Below, one piece after another: positions 27,505 through 39,921 of a DNA stretch of 64,000 nucleotides. Both the position numbers and the translations under genes were made by a program. The stretch covers positions 1 through 64,000 of the forward strand of contig JAULBX010016637.1 of the NCBI GenBank assembly GCA_032358255.1, given 5' to 3'. The DNA comes from Heterotrichella gracilis. Taxonomy: Eukaryota; Sar; Xanthophyceae; Tribonematales; Xanthonemataceae. A model generated the notes under the pieces. It saw only the letters and a program-made list of their open reading frames with translations, ran no database searches and was not told the origin of the DNA. Position 1 is the first letter of the stretch. Each line of letters starts with the position of its first letter.

Positions 27505-30500
27505 CTAGTCTCCACCCTCCTCCTCTCCACCCTCCTGGACAACTGCAACATAAAGCCATATCCCAGACACAAATTGCACTCCTGTCCGTTCCACAAATGC
27601 CGCAGCTGCAAACCTCGCTGTATCATCGCCAATGTTGTGGATGCCGGTGTTCAAAATCGCTTCACTGATGGCATCGTCAAACCCGTCTGACAGTGTCAAG
27701 GGTAGAACTTGACCGGCAACCAGCTTGCTCTGCGCCTGCTTAGCAATGGCCTGCGGCGCACATCCACATGGTTAGCACAGTCACTGCAGGATCGGGAAAT
27801 CCCGGCTTGGTGTTTCCAACCCACAGAGTCTGATAACACAACTGTGCACTGCCATCAGTGGCCTGGTCCCAAGGTGTATCGGGTCGAGCCCAGCATGATG
27901 AGCAGTTTGTATTGTTGAGCCAAGCACTGCCTCCTTGCAGGGATGGCTGCACACGCCAGCACATGCACATGTTACAGGCACAGCATGCTGCAGCGGTCGC
28001 AGCTGACGAGAATGCATGAAACAGTGCTGCATCATGCCACAGCTCAAGTGCAAATTTGCTGTACCTCTGCGTGCCTCTGCTCCAATGTGCGCCTCAGCTT
28101 TGCGGCATTGCGTCTGATGTCCTTGGCATTGGCAGGTGCCATGTCACCAGGCGCAGATGCTGCAAGTGCCCCGTGCAATAGGTGCAGGCTGTCAATCGCT
28201 GTGCGTTCCAGCAAGCCCTTCAGTACTTGGGACACGCGAGCGCTAGTGTGTGTGGCAGCCTGACGAGCACGCTCAATGGCATCTAGGGCCACTTGTTCCA
28301 CCTGCCAGTAAAACACGCAACGCTTGCACTGAGCGATGAGCACCAGTGAAAACACTGCAGCAATGCTGCGAATATAATGGTTTTAAAATTAAATTGTTTT
28401 CTTATTATCCTTTGCCCGCTTCATGCCTGCACCTAGGCTCAGTACCTCGACAGAGACTGTAGCATAGCAGCAGTTTCATGATATCAGCATTCATTTGAAT
28501 TATTTACATTGGAATCCCTGCACCGCGTCCCATGCCCAATTTTTGCAGTGGGGGCACTATAGCTTTGTTACCCATACACGAATAAAGCATCATAGACTGA
28601 AGAACTGGACTCACCTTTGCCTCCATATCTGTGTAGAACTCAGTCGGTTGATCCTGGTAGATGATTGGCACCTGTAGCGTGCTGAGCTTTGTTGCAGGCA
28701 GACGCTTGCCATAGAACGCCTTCCAGCAGCGCTTGTCCTCCAGATCCCATAGCACCTGCCATGGTGCAGCTTGGCGCTGGATGTTGGCCCACATGTTGTC
28801 ATCGCCCACTATCAGATGCACCTGCACATGGCGTGTGCACACCATGTTCATTCAGCCCCAACATGCCCAGGGCATCCTAAAGAGGAACAATTACCAGGCA
28901 TGCATGCACAGGATGATAAACAAAATGCATGCATGTAACACCAATATGCCTAAATGAGTTCACTTATATTAGCAGAAGAAGCATGCGCAACCAGATTCCA
29001 ACGGTCTGCACAGTGAAAGCAAAGCCAATGGTTCCCCAGCATTACCTCTCGCAGGGGACAGGTGCGATCGCTGACATGTGATGGCCTGCCAGTCACAGGG
29101 TCCCACAGCAGGGGCAACTCGTTCACATCTGCAGCAGCCATCTCTGCTGCAGCGGCTTGGGACCTGCCCAACCCCCATGGGCCTGAGGCATGCGGCCTGG
29201 CAGGCAGCGCACCCCTGCCACTCACTCCAGGACCTCTATTCATGTCAGCAGCTTGCTCCGTTCTGATACCCTTGTGGTTCTGGGCCTGCCCTGCATGTGG
29301 TTGGTGGCTTTGCCTGCTGTGCCCTCTGTGCTGCGCCCCAGGTGATGCCTCCTCCTCGTCATCCTCAGTCTCCTCCTCTGGCTGATCATCATCATCACCA
29401 CTAACATCATCACCGCCCTGATTGGCATTGTCAGCGTGATTGTCAGGGCATTGGCCTGTGCCGGATCCATCTCCTGTGGTTCTATGACTGCCAGCCTTCT
29501 CATCCTGTTGATCACCGGCGCTGGCAACAGCTGGTTGCTGTAGCTGTTGAGGCTGGCCTGATGCATGTGCAGCCTTGGATTGTTTTGAAAATGGTGGCAA
29601 CGGCATGGCAGTCTGCTGCCTGATGAAGCGATGCCCAGTGGTGTACACAAACCTGGCGCGTGCCCCACATAAACCAATGCCAAACACCAGGTAGGTCTGC
29701 AAAGTGGTATGTTATAAGTTGGAGAGAACATGTGTTGCAAATCAGTTAATAATCCAGTCTGACCACCATCAGCTATATTGCCAGTGGCAGTGGCAACATC
29801 ATGAATGCGCACCGTAGTTTGGTCTCAGAACAACAACACTATCAGGTCACCGCAATGCGGCTGGCCGGTCAGTGTCACGATGTGCACGGACATATGGTCC
29901 TCGGACATATTGTACTGGCCTGCAAAAGGGTCAGTATCATCTGGAGCGTGTAGCGCTACTGATATATTGACACTTAAGAGCCCCGTACCATATGCCCCAC
30001 GTTTGTGCAACCAAGTTCAAGCAGTATGCATGGACCCACCTCGTAACCCATGTGCAGGAAGTAGTTTGCCAGCAGGGTTGCGTGCTCCTCTGGACCGCCT
30101 GACGCCATGCGCACCAGCTCAGATGACGTCACCCACACGTTATGCTGCCTTTTGGGGAAGAGACTGCACCATCACAGCCAAGGTTACACTCTAACAAGCA
30201 AGCATGTTCAAGAGGTGCCCATGGGGACGCACAGTTCAACATGTATCGATGCCTAGCACGGCACTACATCTGGCAGGATATATTTACTGTGTGTGGCCAT
30301 GCAACTTCGCATGCATTACTTTCTTTCATATATGCGCACCTTTCGTTCATGTAGGGAATCTGGGAGGCAAATCGCGCCACTTTGAGCATTGCCATCATGT
30401 CGTTCCCTCCATAACCAGGTGGCGGGGCGGCAGGTGTGATGTACCTTGTCAGTAATGCAGAGGTACCCTCGGCATCAAAGGCCATTGTTTGCACATGCCT

Positions 30501-33500
30501 GTCTCGGCATTGAGGTCGAGAGAGCAGGCGCGTCACCCACCTGCGCAAAGAATGAGCAGATAAGACAGGCACAATATCACCAGTGACACATATGTCAAAC
30601 TGTGAAGTAAAATGAACATGCTTTGAACAGTGAACAGGATGACGTTCATTACTGCACCAGCACCTACTGGACACAACCTCAGGATTAATAACTTATTATC
30701 AAAATCTAAGAAATTCTTTTCAATTTTTAATAATTTTTTAATTTTAAAAAGAAATGAGAATACAGGATTACTAGAAAACAATTTGAATTTTGAAATAAAA
30801 GTATTTTATTACACTTTCTGTCTATTTTTATCAGTGAACTGCAAATGCCAAGCGCGCATCATCACCGTATAGATGGATGCATGCACCGAGAATCCATAAT
30901 TTTAAACAACAAGCAGGCCTTTGTCATGAGAACAGAACAAGAGAAGCAGGTTGTTGACATGGATCGCCTTTGTCATGAGAACAGAACATGAGAAGCAGGT
31001 TGTTGACATGGATCGCCTTGCCAACTGCAAATGCGCACACACCTGGGAATTATTTGTGCAGAAAAAAAACGATTGAAACCCCTCCTTTTTTTAACATAGA
31101 ATGTTAATCCATATTTAAGCAGTAACCCAGGCAATGTCACTTACCTTTCAGAGTGCAGCACGACTGCGGAGTGCTCCCTGCTGGTTCCCTGCTTGGGCAT
31201 GAGTAGCGGTGGCTTGGGCATCAAAGGCTGCAGGGAAAGCTCCATGGATATTGTTGCTGCTGGGGCTTCAGGATGTATGTGGTAGCCCAAAATGACTTGG
31301 GGCACATTGATCTGCAGAGCATAGATAGCAGCATGCTCATATGCAAGATTATGAGCGCGCATGGTTCCTGTCTGTCTCAGCGCTTGTCTACCCATAGACC
31401 TCCAAACTTGGGTCCAGGCTTATCCACAAAGGTAAACCCCTTGCGTTTGCCGTGTGCATTACGAAATATCCAGCAGAAAGTGGGGATAAATCTACTTTGA
31501 GCGACTAGACACGGAAATGTGCAACAACTGGCTCATACCGAAGGCACAATGCGGCCAATTAGACACCATTCAACCCATGCACTGACTGTGTGGGGTGCAG
31601 TGGATGCTGCAATGGCAGTGCATTGTACCATGAATGTCCCTTGGACAGTCCTCAATGAAACCAGTACAGAGAATGGGATTTGCACTGTCCCCAGGTACCG
31701 CTGCTCACGCGTCACCCTTGCAAATCGGTGGTGACTGTCGCGAAAACCACCAGTGCTTTTTCCACCAGAGGCTGCCTTCCCACTCCCTTTTTTGCCAGCT
31801 GGTGCGTATGAGGTGTCAGCAATTTCCACTTCATCGTATATGTTGATGATGACGAGGTCATTGGCCTGCAAACAAATGATACATGATTGCCACCACAGCG
31901 TTCAATACCCAAATTAAGCATCAGTGCATGTATGCTGTGGTAGGGGGAACAAGGAAAAAATTGACTATTCACCTCCTCTCAAAGTATGAGGGCGTTGGTT
32001 GAGGCACTTCACTCTACGCACACTAAATCCCACTGAAACACGGCACTGCTAGTCATGCTGCACGCAATTAACAAAAAAAAAGCATGCCCACATATCTACT
32101 TACATCAGATCCGTAATCTACTTCATCTGATGCAAGCAGATGGAATGCCAGAGACAGTTGCTCATTCCATGCCGGTGACCCTCCAGCTGACACAGATGTC
32201 TCCTCCAATGCATTCTGGTAGCAGACTTCAACAAATGGCTGTAGCTGTCTCTTGCGCTTCTGCTTTGCGTCCTCTCTGTAGCAATCCAATCAGCAACCGT
32301 AAACAGTCTGCAAATGCAACTGGTACAGTAGACATGCAACTGTAGTAGCATGCTCGTTTTGAAGGCAGTACAAATGTGTTACAACTTGGTTATTCTGATG
32401 CATCGCATGCACGCAGGGTAGGTCACTGGTGTGAGGCAGTAGAAGCACATCACCACACTATTGCGGTGCAACAATGTTAAGTGAGTGAATATACATCTGC
32501 ACAATGCAACCAGAGCCAAGGTAGCACTACCAAGGCAATTTTGTGGGTTAATTAGACAGACTGTTGAGTTCGGTGGAAATTTCATGCGCAGCGTTTGCAA
32601 CAGAGTTGCCCCTATAATGATACATCCCTGTTTCAAGATACCTGATGACTGTTTGTAGTTGCGCTTTGGCCCCTTTGCTGCGATGCCCCTGCTTGACAGC
32701 TTTTGCACCGATTCGAGACTTGGGCCTGTGTGGGGTGATGGGCTCATCCTCACTTGCCCTTGTGGGGAGGTGTTCAGCCCTGTGAATGCTGACCACAAGC
32801 TGGTACTTCTCGTCTTTATTGTCACCCCCCTGCAATGCGTTTAAATTCACTCATAACTAACCGACATATCTGTCACATTGCATTCATCGTGCCGCACTTT
32901 CCTGTGGTAACATGCTCTCATGTGAACTCTTGGCAATGCAGCTTAGCAAGGGCAATGCAGGGCGATGCAATGCAGGGCTACATATTTTAAGGGCCATTAT
33001 CACAGCCTTACCAACAAGCTTGACCCTCCACAGCAACCTGGTGCAAACCGTACAAGGTCTTCAAGCCGGAACCTGAAAAAGCGATGGTGCAGTTTCATGT
33101 ACTGTACTGACACTGACTGTAATCGCAAACCAAAGTCTTTGATATCTGCCTCCCGCTGATCCACTGGCGCTGTCATTGCGCCACACCGCCACTGCGCTGC
33201 TCGATCCCGCCTTTGTACCCACGCTTGACCCAACCTGCCACTGTTGACACAGCAAAATATTCAGCAGAACATTAAAGATTCTACATCGGAAATGTAAGGC
33301 AGTAATATATAACGCAATGTACATAACTGTAACCTTCAACATGCACTTTCCCATTCCACACACATGGACAGTGCAACGCAACTGCAGAATTGACTATAAC
33401 TATGTGCCATAATAGGCAGCCAGACAGTCCCAGATGAACGTCCCGGATGAAACCCGGATGTAAAACCCTAATTCTCCATGTTCCACATGAAAATTTGCAC

Positions 33501-36500
33501 ATACCGCCAGTAAGAGATTTGGGGTATGTCAGGTACTGGCATTTGTGTTTGCTTTGGCAATGCGTCAAATTATATACTGATCACTTATATTGAATGAATA
33601 TTAGGTACACTTTGCTCCATTTTTATTCCTTGCTTTCTGAGATGTGGACTAAGAATCTGCCATATATATCTACCTGTCTGTGTCCTCAATGTGCCAGTCT
33701 TTCCGATCCAGCAGTGATGTACCAGTGGAAAACATACCCATTGATGTCCCATCCCGACTAGCTGGCCCACCTGCATGCGTGAGGATCCCTGTGCACAAAT
33801 TGCAAGAAGTTTCCATCATAATTATGCATTGCGTTCCATCAAGATAATAGCTCAGACACAAAGAGTGCTGATGCCCAAACATGGATATTACACACATTTT
33901 ATATGATTGCTTGACATGTGGCTTGATGTACATGTATGCACGATCACGGCCACAGGCTACCTCTGCCAACCAGCTTCAAGCTTACAGTTATGTACACTAC
34001 GGTAGCCGATGCACGGACCTTCAAGTAAACAGATTGCATCTTGATACAAAAAACTGTACGTACCACCACTGGGCTTTGCATTGGACTGCATCTGGCGATA
34101 GTGTTGCAGCTCCCAGCGCTTGCGGATGAAAACCATTCGCTGATGGTTTGCAGAGATTTTGCTGAGGGGGAGTGTTGCGGTGGATGTGAACACATGAGGC
34201 CTTGGGATCAACATATTTGTTGATGAAGGCCCAGCCATGTCTGGATCATTATTTTCTTGACCTCCTTGGATGCCGGGCTTACCCCAGGCAACAGGCTGTC
34301 GAATCTGTAACACCACACCCTTTATTTAATAGCAATAATAGCAATAATTACCGTTGCAAACAATCAGGATGCCAGCTGCAATGGCTAGCCCACATCAATG
34401 GACCTGCTTCCATTGCGTCGAATGGCCACAAAAAGATAACAAACAAAGAACAGATGAAAGTTTGCTCTGAAAGGCTCACCATCACATTGGAGGAGCTGCC
34501 TTGCACACTTGATGTCCTATGGTCTATGAGTGGCTGCAGAACTCTTGCTGGACGCCCACCAAATGGCACACAGTTAGCCTGAAGCTGTATGCTGCCACTG
34601 TATGGCATGCGACCTGTACACAGCGGGCAGCTGTAATATCGCGCAGTTGATTATGCAAACCAATATGTGATGCCACCAATGCATGCCTTGCTGCCTGTTC
34701 ACTACATTTGGATACTAGATGACGTGCAGCACATAACATGTGCTGAAATGCCCACCTGTAGGATTGTTGAGCACCCTGCTCTTAAATTCTGGCCCCTTGA
34801 ACCAGCACATGCTTGCAAGGACATCGATTGTGCTTGCAGTAGGTGCAGGCACATGGACTTCCCCAAGGACAATGCTTGTTGGCCAGCGCAGCTGCACAAT
34901 CCTGATCACAGTATCATCAGGGTGCTTCGCAAGATGCACCCTGCAAAATCCGAGAAAACCAGTTCTGTCAAAGGTTTGCCAATAAAAATAGGAAGTAATT
35001 GTAATGTTTGCATCATGTTGCAAAAGCCGCCAGTGAAAATTGGCGATCACGGTTGATCAATCGATATGAGGCATGCATGCGGGCACTTTGAAAGAAATTG
35101 AACCAACTGTAGGTAGGGCACAGGTAGGTGCTTTACCTGATGGTACAGTTGAGATCTATAATGAAATCTGCTGAGGGATTTGCTGCGATTGTTTGCTCAC
35201 AAAGCTGACCATTAATAAACAGCTGTGCTGCAATCTTCAGTTGTTGGATGCTTTGCAAGCGCTGCAGCTCACTGCGAGGAAGATGATGCACTGCATCTAA
35301 CTGCGAGTAGGCTATGACTGGCATTGAGAAGTTGCGCAATTCCTGAAACCGCTGCTGTTCTGTTGCGAGCTGATCATTGACTGACTTTAACAGCTCCTGT
35401 AAATCATCATCTGAAAAGGCGTTGTCTGACTGCAGTTTTGGAACATCTCCCAAGGTCTGCAGCTGTGCCTCCACATGCAGCAAATCCTGCAGCAGACAAG
35501 GCACTGTTCACACTGCTGTCTGGAATTCCGCCACTAATCTTGACCATGATCCGCATGCGCAAGGCGGGTAAATGTCATACCTGGACGATATCAATGCCGT
35601 GGTGGCAGCACTGCAGGGATGCCAGCTGTTTCATCAAGCTGCCACGCATGACGGCATGCGCTGTAGCAATGCTTTCAGCACGCGCCACAAGGCTTGATGT
35701 CATGCCCATGCTACGTTTGGGGACCAAAGCCGGGGCATGAAATAGAGCTGGGTATGCTGGCAGCCCACATATGTCCTCCCTTTCTGCCTTTGCCAGCTTC
35801 AAGGCTATATCCACATCATCGTGTTGCTCCTGCAAGAGACAGAATTTTCTGCGATTACAATGGGTATCCAATGCAGACTGCTGACGAGGTTGTCCACAAA
35901 TGGCAAACATCAGACAGACATGCATTGTTGCAGCAATTGCGAAGAAGGGTCCCAGGTGCTTTATAGTTTTGCACTGTCAAACTGCCGCTGATGTATAGTG
36001 GACTCATGGATGCAGCAACCTGACTTTCCTGTCAGGGGTTGTTGCATGCACTCACCGGCAGAATTGTGATGGCGCTTTCCATTGGCGCATCAAATTCCAG
36101 CACATGCGGGGTCATGCGGTAACCCTGTGACCGCCGCTGAGCTTCCAGGTCATCATATAAGATTTGCAAGTCCTCAACTGCTTCATGCATAGCCCTTATC
36201 TTCTCCTCTTGAAGAGCCTTTGTCACTGCCACCTGGCAACAGGCAAGGAAGCACGGATGCTGTTAGCCCATCCCAACATTGACATGCAACAGGCAAATGT
36301 CCAGTAACAAATGTGAGTCTGGCATGTGCAGGCATGTGCTGCTGGCAAGTGCTGCTGGCAATGCTATTATGGTCTTTTTGAAGTAATGTGCCGCTGGCAT
36401 ATGCTGCTGGAAATGCTACAATATCTAGTGATTTACCTCCATCTCCAGAGCAGCAAGTTCAGCAAGTGCATGGGACCTTGTTCCCGAATCTGTGCCAGGG

Positions 36501-37739
36501 CTCAAACTCAATACCCTTGCCCGGGCTTCAATGAGGTTGGCTTGCAAAGCTGTCAGCTTCCCCCGAACAAGGTCCACCACACTCAGGTAACTCTGCTGTT
36601 TGTAGCTCTCCACCGCATCGGAAAGCCTCCCTGCCTGTAAACACACTTTTTGGTCTGCACGCTATTAAGAAGATAGCATGATGGTTCAATCCAGCCTGCA
36701 CCTAAGCCTGATGATCCACCCGTTTTGGGTAAGGCCTGTCATGAATGCTAACAAGGCTTGCCATAAAAAAGCTGGGTGGCGCAAATTCTTCATTGTGGTT
36801 TCTAAACGTGACAACTGCTCAATGCATGTCACTGACTTCCCTGCACAGCAATTACTCACCAGCCACTCCTCTCGAGAGCGCAAATAATGGGATGTCATTG
36901 TCAACCTCCCCAGGCGAATTGTGAGTGTGTACTTTGCATCTTGCTCCTCAGCAAGGATAGATGGACGAGTAGCTGCAACCCATTTGGGTTTTGCAGCCTG
37001 GCTGAAAACCCCACTGTGCTCCACCCCCTCTTTGACTGTATAGCTCCAGTCCGGGTCCAACTACGCGCGTGCAAATTATAGTGGATACGATGCTGAAAAT
37101 GGCCGCTTGCAAAAATTAAAATCCGTATTTGAAAAATTAGTGGGGACTTACCACCAGTGGATCGTGAAGCATGCGCAACAATCCATCCTCACCAAACCAT
37201 TGACTTTCGGCAGGTTCTGCACTTGAAGCACCACCTGCTTCTGGGGACAGATGGGATGTGTTAAAAGCACTGCAATGAGGATCCCCTACAGGACAGAAAT
37301 GCAACCCTGCCATGCTATTGTGTACCTTCAAGTTGAGTGAACCTCTCCTCTTGGGATAGTCGAGCTTCAACTTTGTAGAGCACTTTGTCACTTGTCTGGG
37401 GTTTTCTGTCAACGTGAACCCCTACCACCTCTGTCACCTCCTTGCCTGTGAACCTCACTTGGGCTCGTTGGGGGGTGGGCAATACTCCGGTGTGGGTTGC
37501 AAACACGCGTGTTTCAGCCTCAACATCCAAAGGGAAGGCCTGCCAATGCAAAGAAAGTGAGATCAGCGCAAAGCCTCCACTTACACCCCAAAATCCAACA
37601 CCCCAAACCCCAGACCACCCAAACTCTATCCACGGGAACAAGAAAACAAGACGTGGCAAGCTCTCCATGCTGAACACTTGGTGCGCACCTGCTCCGCGTG
37701 CTCAACGAAAAATAACTCTTCGCCTGCCACGTTGGACAT
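27505..37739 (-). CDS. CC2D2A: CC2D2A, ciliary transition-zone protein
   Basis: Subunit of the MKS/B9 complex that builds the gate at the base of cilia and flagella. Twenty-three exons in coding order: 37739-37689, 37539-37326, 37240-37152, 37060-36860, 36634-36437, 36232-36056, 35829-35581, 35486-35137, 34940-34756, 34613-34480, 34304-34064, 33788-33674, 33234-33012, 32829-32642, 32275-32104, 31865-31629, 31311-31145, 30540-30340, 30163-30040, 29696-29046, 28821-28615, 28301-28065 and 27750-27505. All phases close, giving 1618 residues (human about 1620). Landmarks: HYLRSREEWL (start of the coiled coil); an N-terminal C2 near residues 475-610 (AAQLFINGQL, LRWPTSIVLGEVHVP); the main C2 near 810-1065 (PFVEVCYQNA, INIYDEV, YLGTVQIPFS); and the transglutaminase-like C-terminal region (GGPEEHATLLANYFLHMGYE, DDNMWANIQ, GIWLYVAVV). 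Exon 20 carries a roughly 150-residue acidic, low-complexity insertion. The start MSNVAGEELFF is inferred from phase. Confidence 0.9.
30655..30850. other. AT-rich island in a CC2D2A intron
   Basis: Base composition drops abruptly to mostly A and T within an otherwise GC-balanced intron. Long runs of T and A and organelle-like codon content in both directions suggest a possible insertion of plastid or mitochondrial DNA. No organelle gene is recognised. Confidence 0.4.
30917..31014. repeat. Two-copy 49-bp tandem repeat
   Basis: Two adjacent 49-base units (30917-30965 and 30966-31014) differ at one base, which suggests a recent duplication inside the CC2D2A intron, just beside the AT-rich island. 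Confidence 0.9.
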
Positions 37740-38330
37740 GGCTGCATGAATATGACGTACAAAAGCAGTTGTCGCCTGGCCTAGGTGTGCAGTCCCAGAC
37801 CTCTATGACACTGCAGAGTGTGTATCCGAAGCCACGACATGGCCACCACTCAAGAGGGGCAAGCCAGCCATACGCTATTCGTGCACACCACCAACTTTGG
37901 ATGCTAATACTATCGAATCAGCCACGGAGTTGTTCAAGCACTGCAGTTTTGCATCGCAATTGCGCGCACTGCCAACATCTTGTTTCAGGACTGGCGGGGA
38001 GATGCGGGGACATGCATACATACAAACGGGCGCATTTGACCAGTGGTTAACAAAGTTGTTTGCATTTTCTTCTATTGTGTCTTTCAAACAGTACGTGGAT
38101 GTGGTTGCCGAAGTCCCGGTGGAACCTTTATAACTTCATTGACAATGCATGCCATGACCCCCCCGGGGGTAATATAATACAGGGTTGTGGCACCCGCATT
38201 TCCATGCATATATTGGGGTGTTTTCCAAACACGTCCCGCAAGCATCCAAGTGTCAAGCAAGGCACTCCGTGTGCTGGGGATGCAAAGTGCACACGACACG
38301 AGCCGCACAGCGTGACATCACTGGGCTGGG
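37740..38330. promoter_or_regulatory. Bidirectional promoter, CC2D2A and NDUFA6
   Basis: Only about 590 bases separate two divergent start codons. No TATA box stands out. Shared control is inferred from spacing alone. Confidence 0.45.
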
Positions 38331-39128
38331 ATGGCCTCCCCAGCAGCTAATGCAGCCAGGGCAGCACGGCAGTTGGCAGCCAGTGGGGCTGGTGCAGGCC
38401 ACGTTGAGGGCAAAGCAAGGGAGTTCTTTCTGGAGGTATAGCCAGCTTGAGCGCATTCCCAGTTTGTGTGAGCAAAGTGCTTCCAAATGCTCTACGAGGT
38501 CCTCACCCCCCACCCCCCTTCCTCCAGGTCTGCAGGTGCTTGCCTTGGGTGGTGAAGAACTACAAGCTCGAGGAGCTTGTGACGGTAGCGCAACTACGGC
38601 GCAACGTCTGCGACATGTTCCGCCAGTACTCGAGCATCACTAACCCACAGGTACCTGCTATGCCCCCATGCGATGCCTTCCTGTGTTGAAATTGCACTCC
38701 AACCCCCAACCAACTATCGGTGGGTTAACCTGCAGGTGGTGGACATATTGGTCTACAAAGGACGAGAGGAGCTTGAGGTAAATGCTTAGCAACCATCCTC
38801 TTTGGCACTTGCTCACCTCCTACTTGGCATGCATATGCACATCTACCAGACCTACGTACTTTTCAAGCACGGCACTGACTGGGTTGTTGTTGGCTGGTGC
38901 AGATGGTCCTTCTGCAGCACAAGCAACGGCACCATTTGGTGAGTCTATAGTTCTGGCTGGGTTTTTTTGCTGTCTTGGGGACTGTGACACAAAAGGACAT
39001 CACCCGCGATACCGTGCCAACTTGTGTACTCTGCCCCGCGACAGATCACCAAGTACTTGCAGCACGTGTACAAGGACAAAGCTTCTGGCCAAACGAAGTT
39101 CCTGGACAACTTCTTCAAGTCAAACTGA
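38331..39128 (+). CDS. NDUFA6: Complex I subunit B14 / NDUFA6 (LYR family)
   Basis: Accessory subunit of mitochondrial NADH:ubiquinone oxidoreductase, which binds the acyl carrier protein through its LYR-type helix. Five exons: 38331-38435, 38528-38650, 38736-38777, 38903-38938 and 39045-39128. They give 129 residues and close in phase. The N-terminus is Ala/Arg-rich and may help mitochondrial import. The core block REFFLEVCRCLPWVVKNYKL is the LYR-motif region in its plant-like, divergent form. It is followed by VAQLRRNVCDMFRQYSSITN, NPQVVDILVYKGREELE and the conserved KQRHH. It ends KFLDNFFKSN, like the plant B14 C-terminus. Confidence 0.88.
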
Positions 39129-39921
39129 TATGTTGTCAGCAACCTGGGCTACCACATGCGAGCTGCTTTCCAGCAGCGGCGTGGGTTTCCCTTGGCTATC
39201 TACCCACCAGCCGCCTTCGAAGACTGGTAGCAGGCACCAGCCAAAGTTGAGCAAGGCAGCGCAACTGTTCCATGCCACAGCTTTGAAGTGCACGCAGCCA
39301 CTGGCCCCAGCAGCAGTATATGCCCCACACATGCAGTGACTGCCTACTTTGATGGCTGTTTTCCCTTCCTTGTCCCCTATAGCTAGTAATAGATCTTGCT
39401 TGGGCATTCTCCCCACGATCCTACTTAACTTTTTAGACACAGCAAGCAACACCCACAACAGCAAGCATGGGGGGTGTTCCTGCTGTGCTGCTGCAATTCA
39501 CCCCTGAATTTTGCGGTTGTAATGGGGCACATTGTGCGTGGCCACTGTTTCAATTGCACTTTCCCAGTCTTGCTTGCGGGAGCTGAGAGCTGCATCTGCG
39601 CCAAGCACATATCTGTGCACCTTGCAGCAACTGCTTCAAATCTGTTTGTGCACCGTCACACGTTATCCAGGATGTAAAAGGCGTTTTATGGAGAGGCGCA
39701 TTACACGGCAACACTGTAATGGGGTAACTATTTCGTTCTCAAACAATCGTGCTGCTGTTCCTGGCTAGTAAAACAAACAAGAATTTGCAAGTTGAAATCA
39801 ATCCAGGAGAGGATGCCTGCAATCTGGTAGAGCAAATACAGTTGCCATGTCTCTTTGTCAAGACCTTCCAACCAACAAACCTTGTGGGCAAGAAATTGCA
39901 TTGAAACACACACATGGGGGG
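39129..39921. other. Convergent intergenic, NDUFA6 to PheRS-beta
   Basis: Contains two 3' ends. No other gene, RNA or repeat is seen. Confidence 0.6.
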
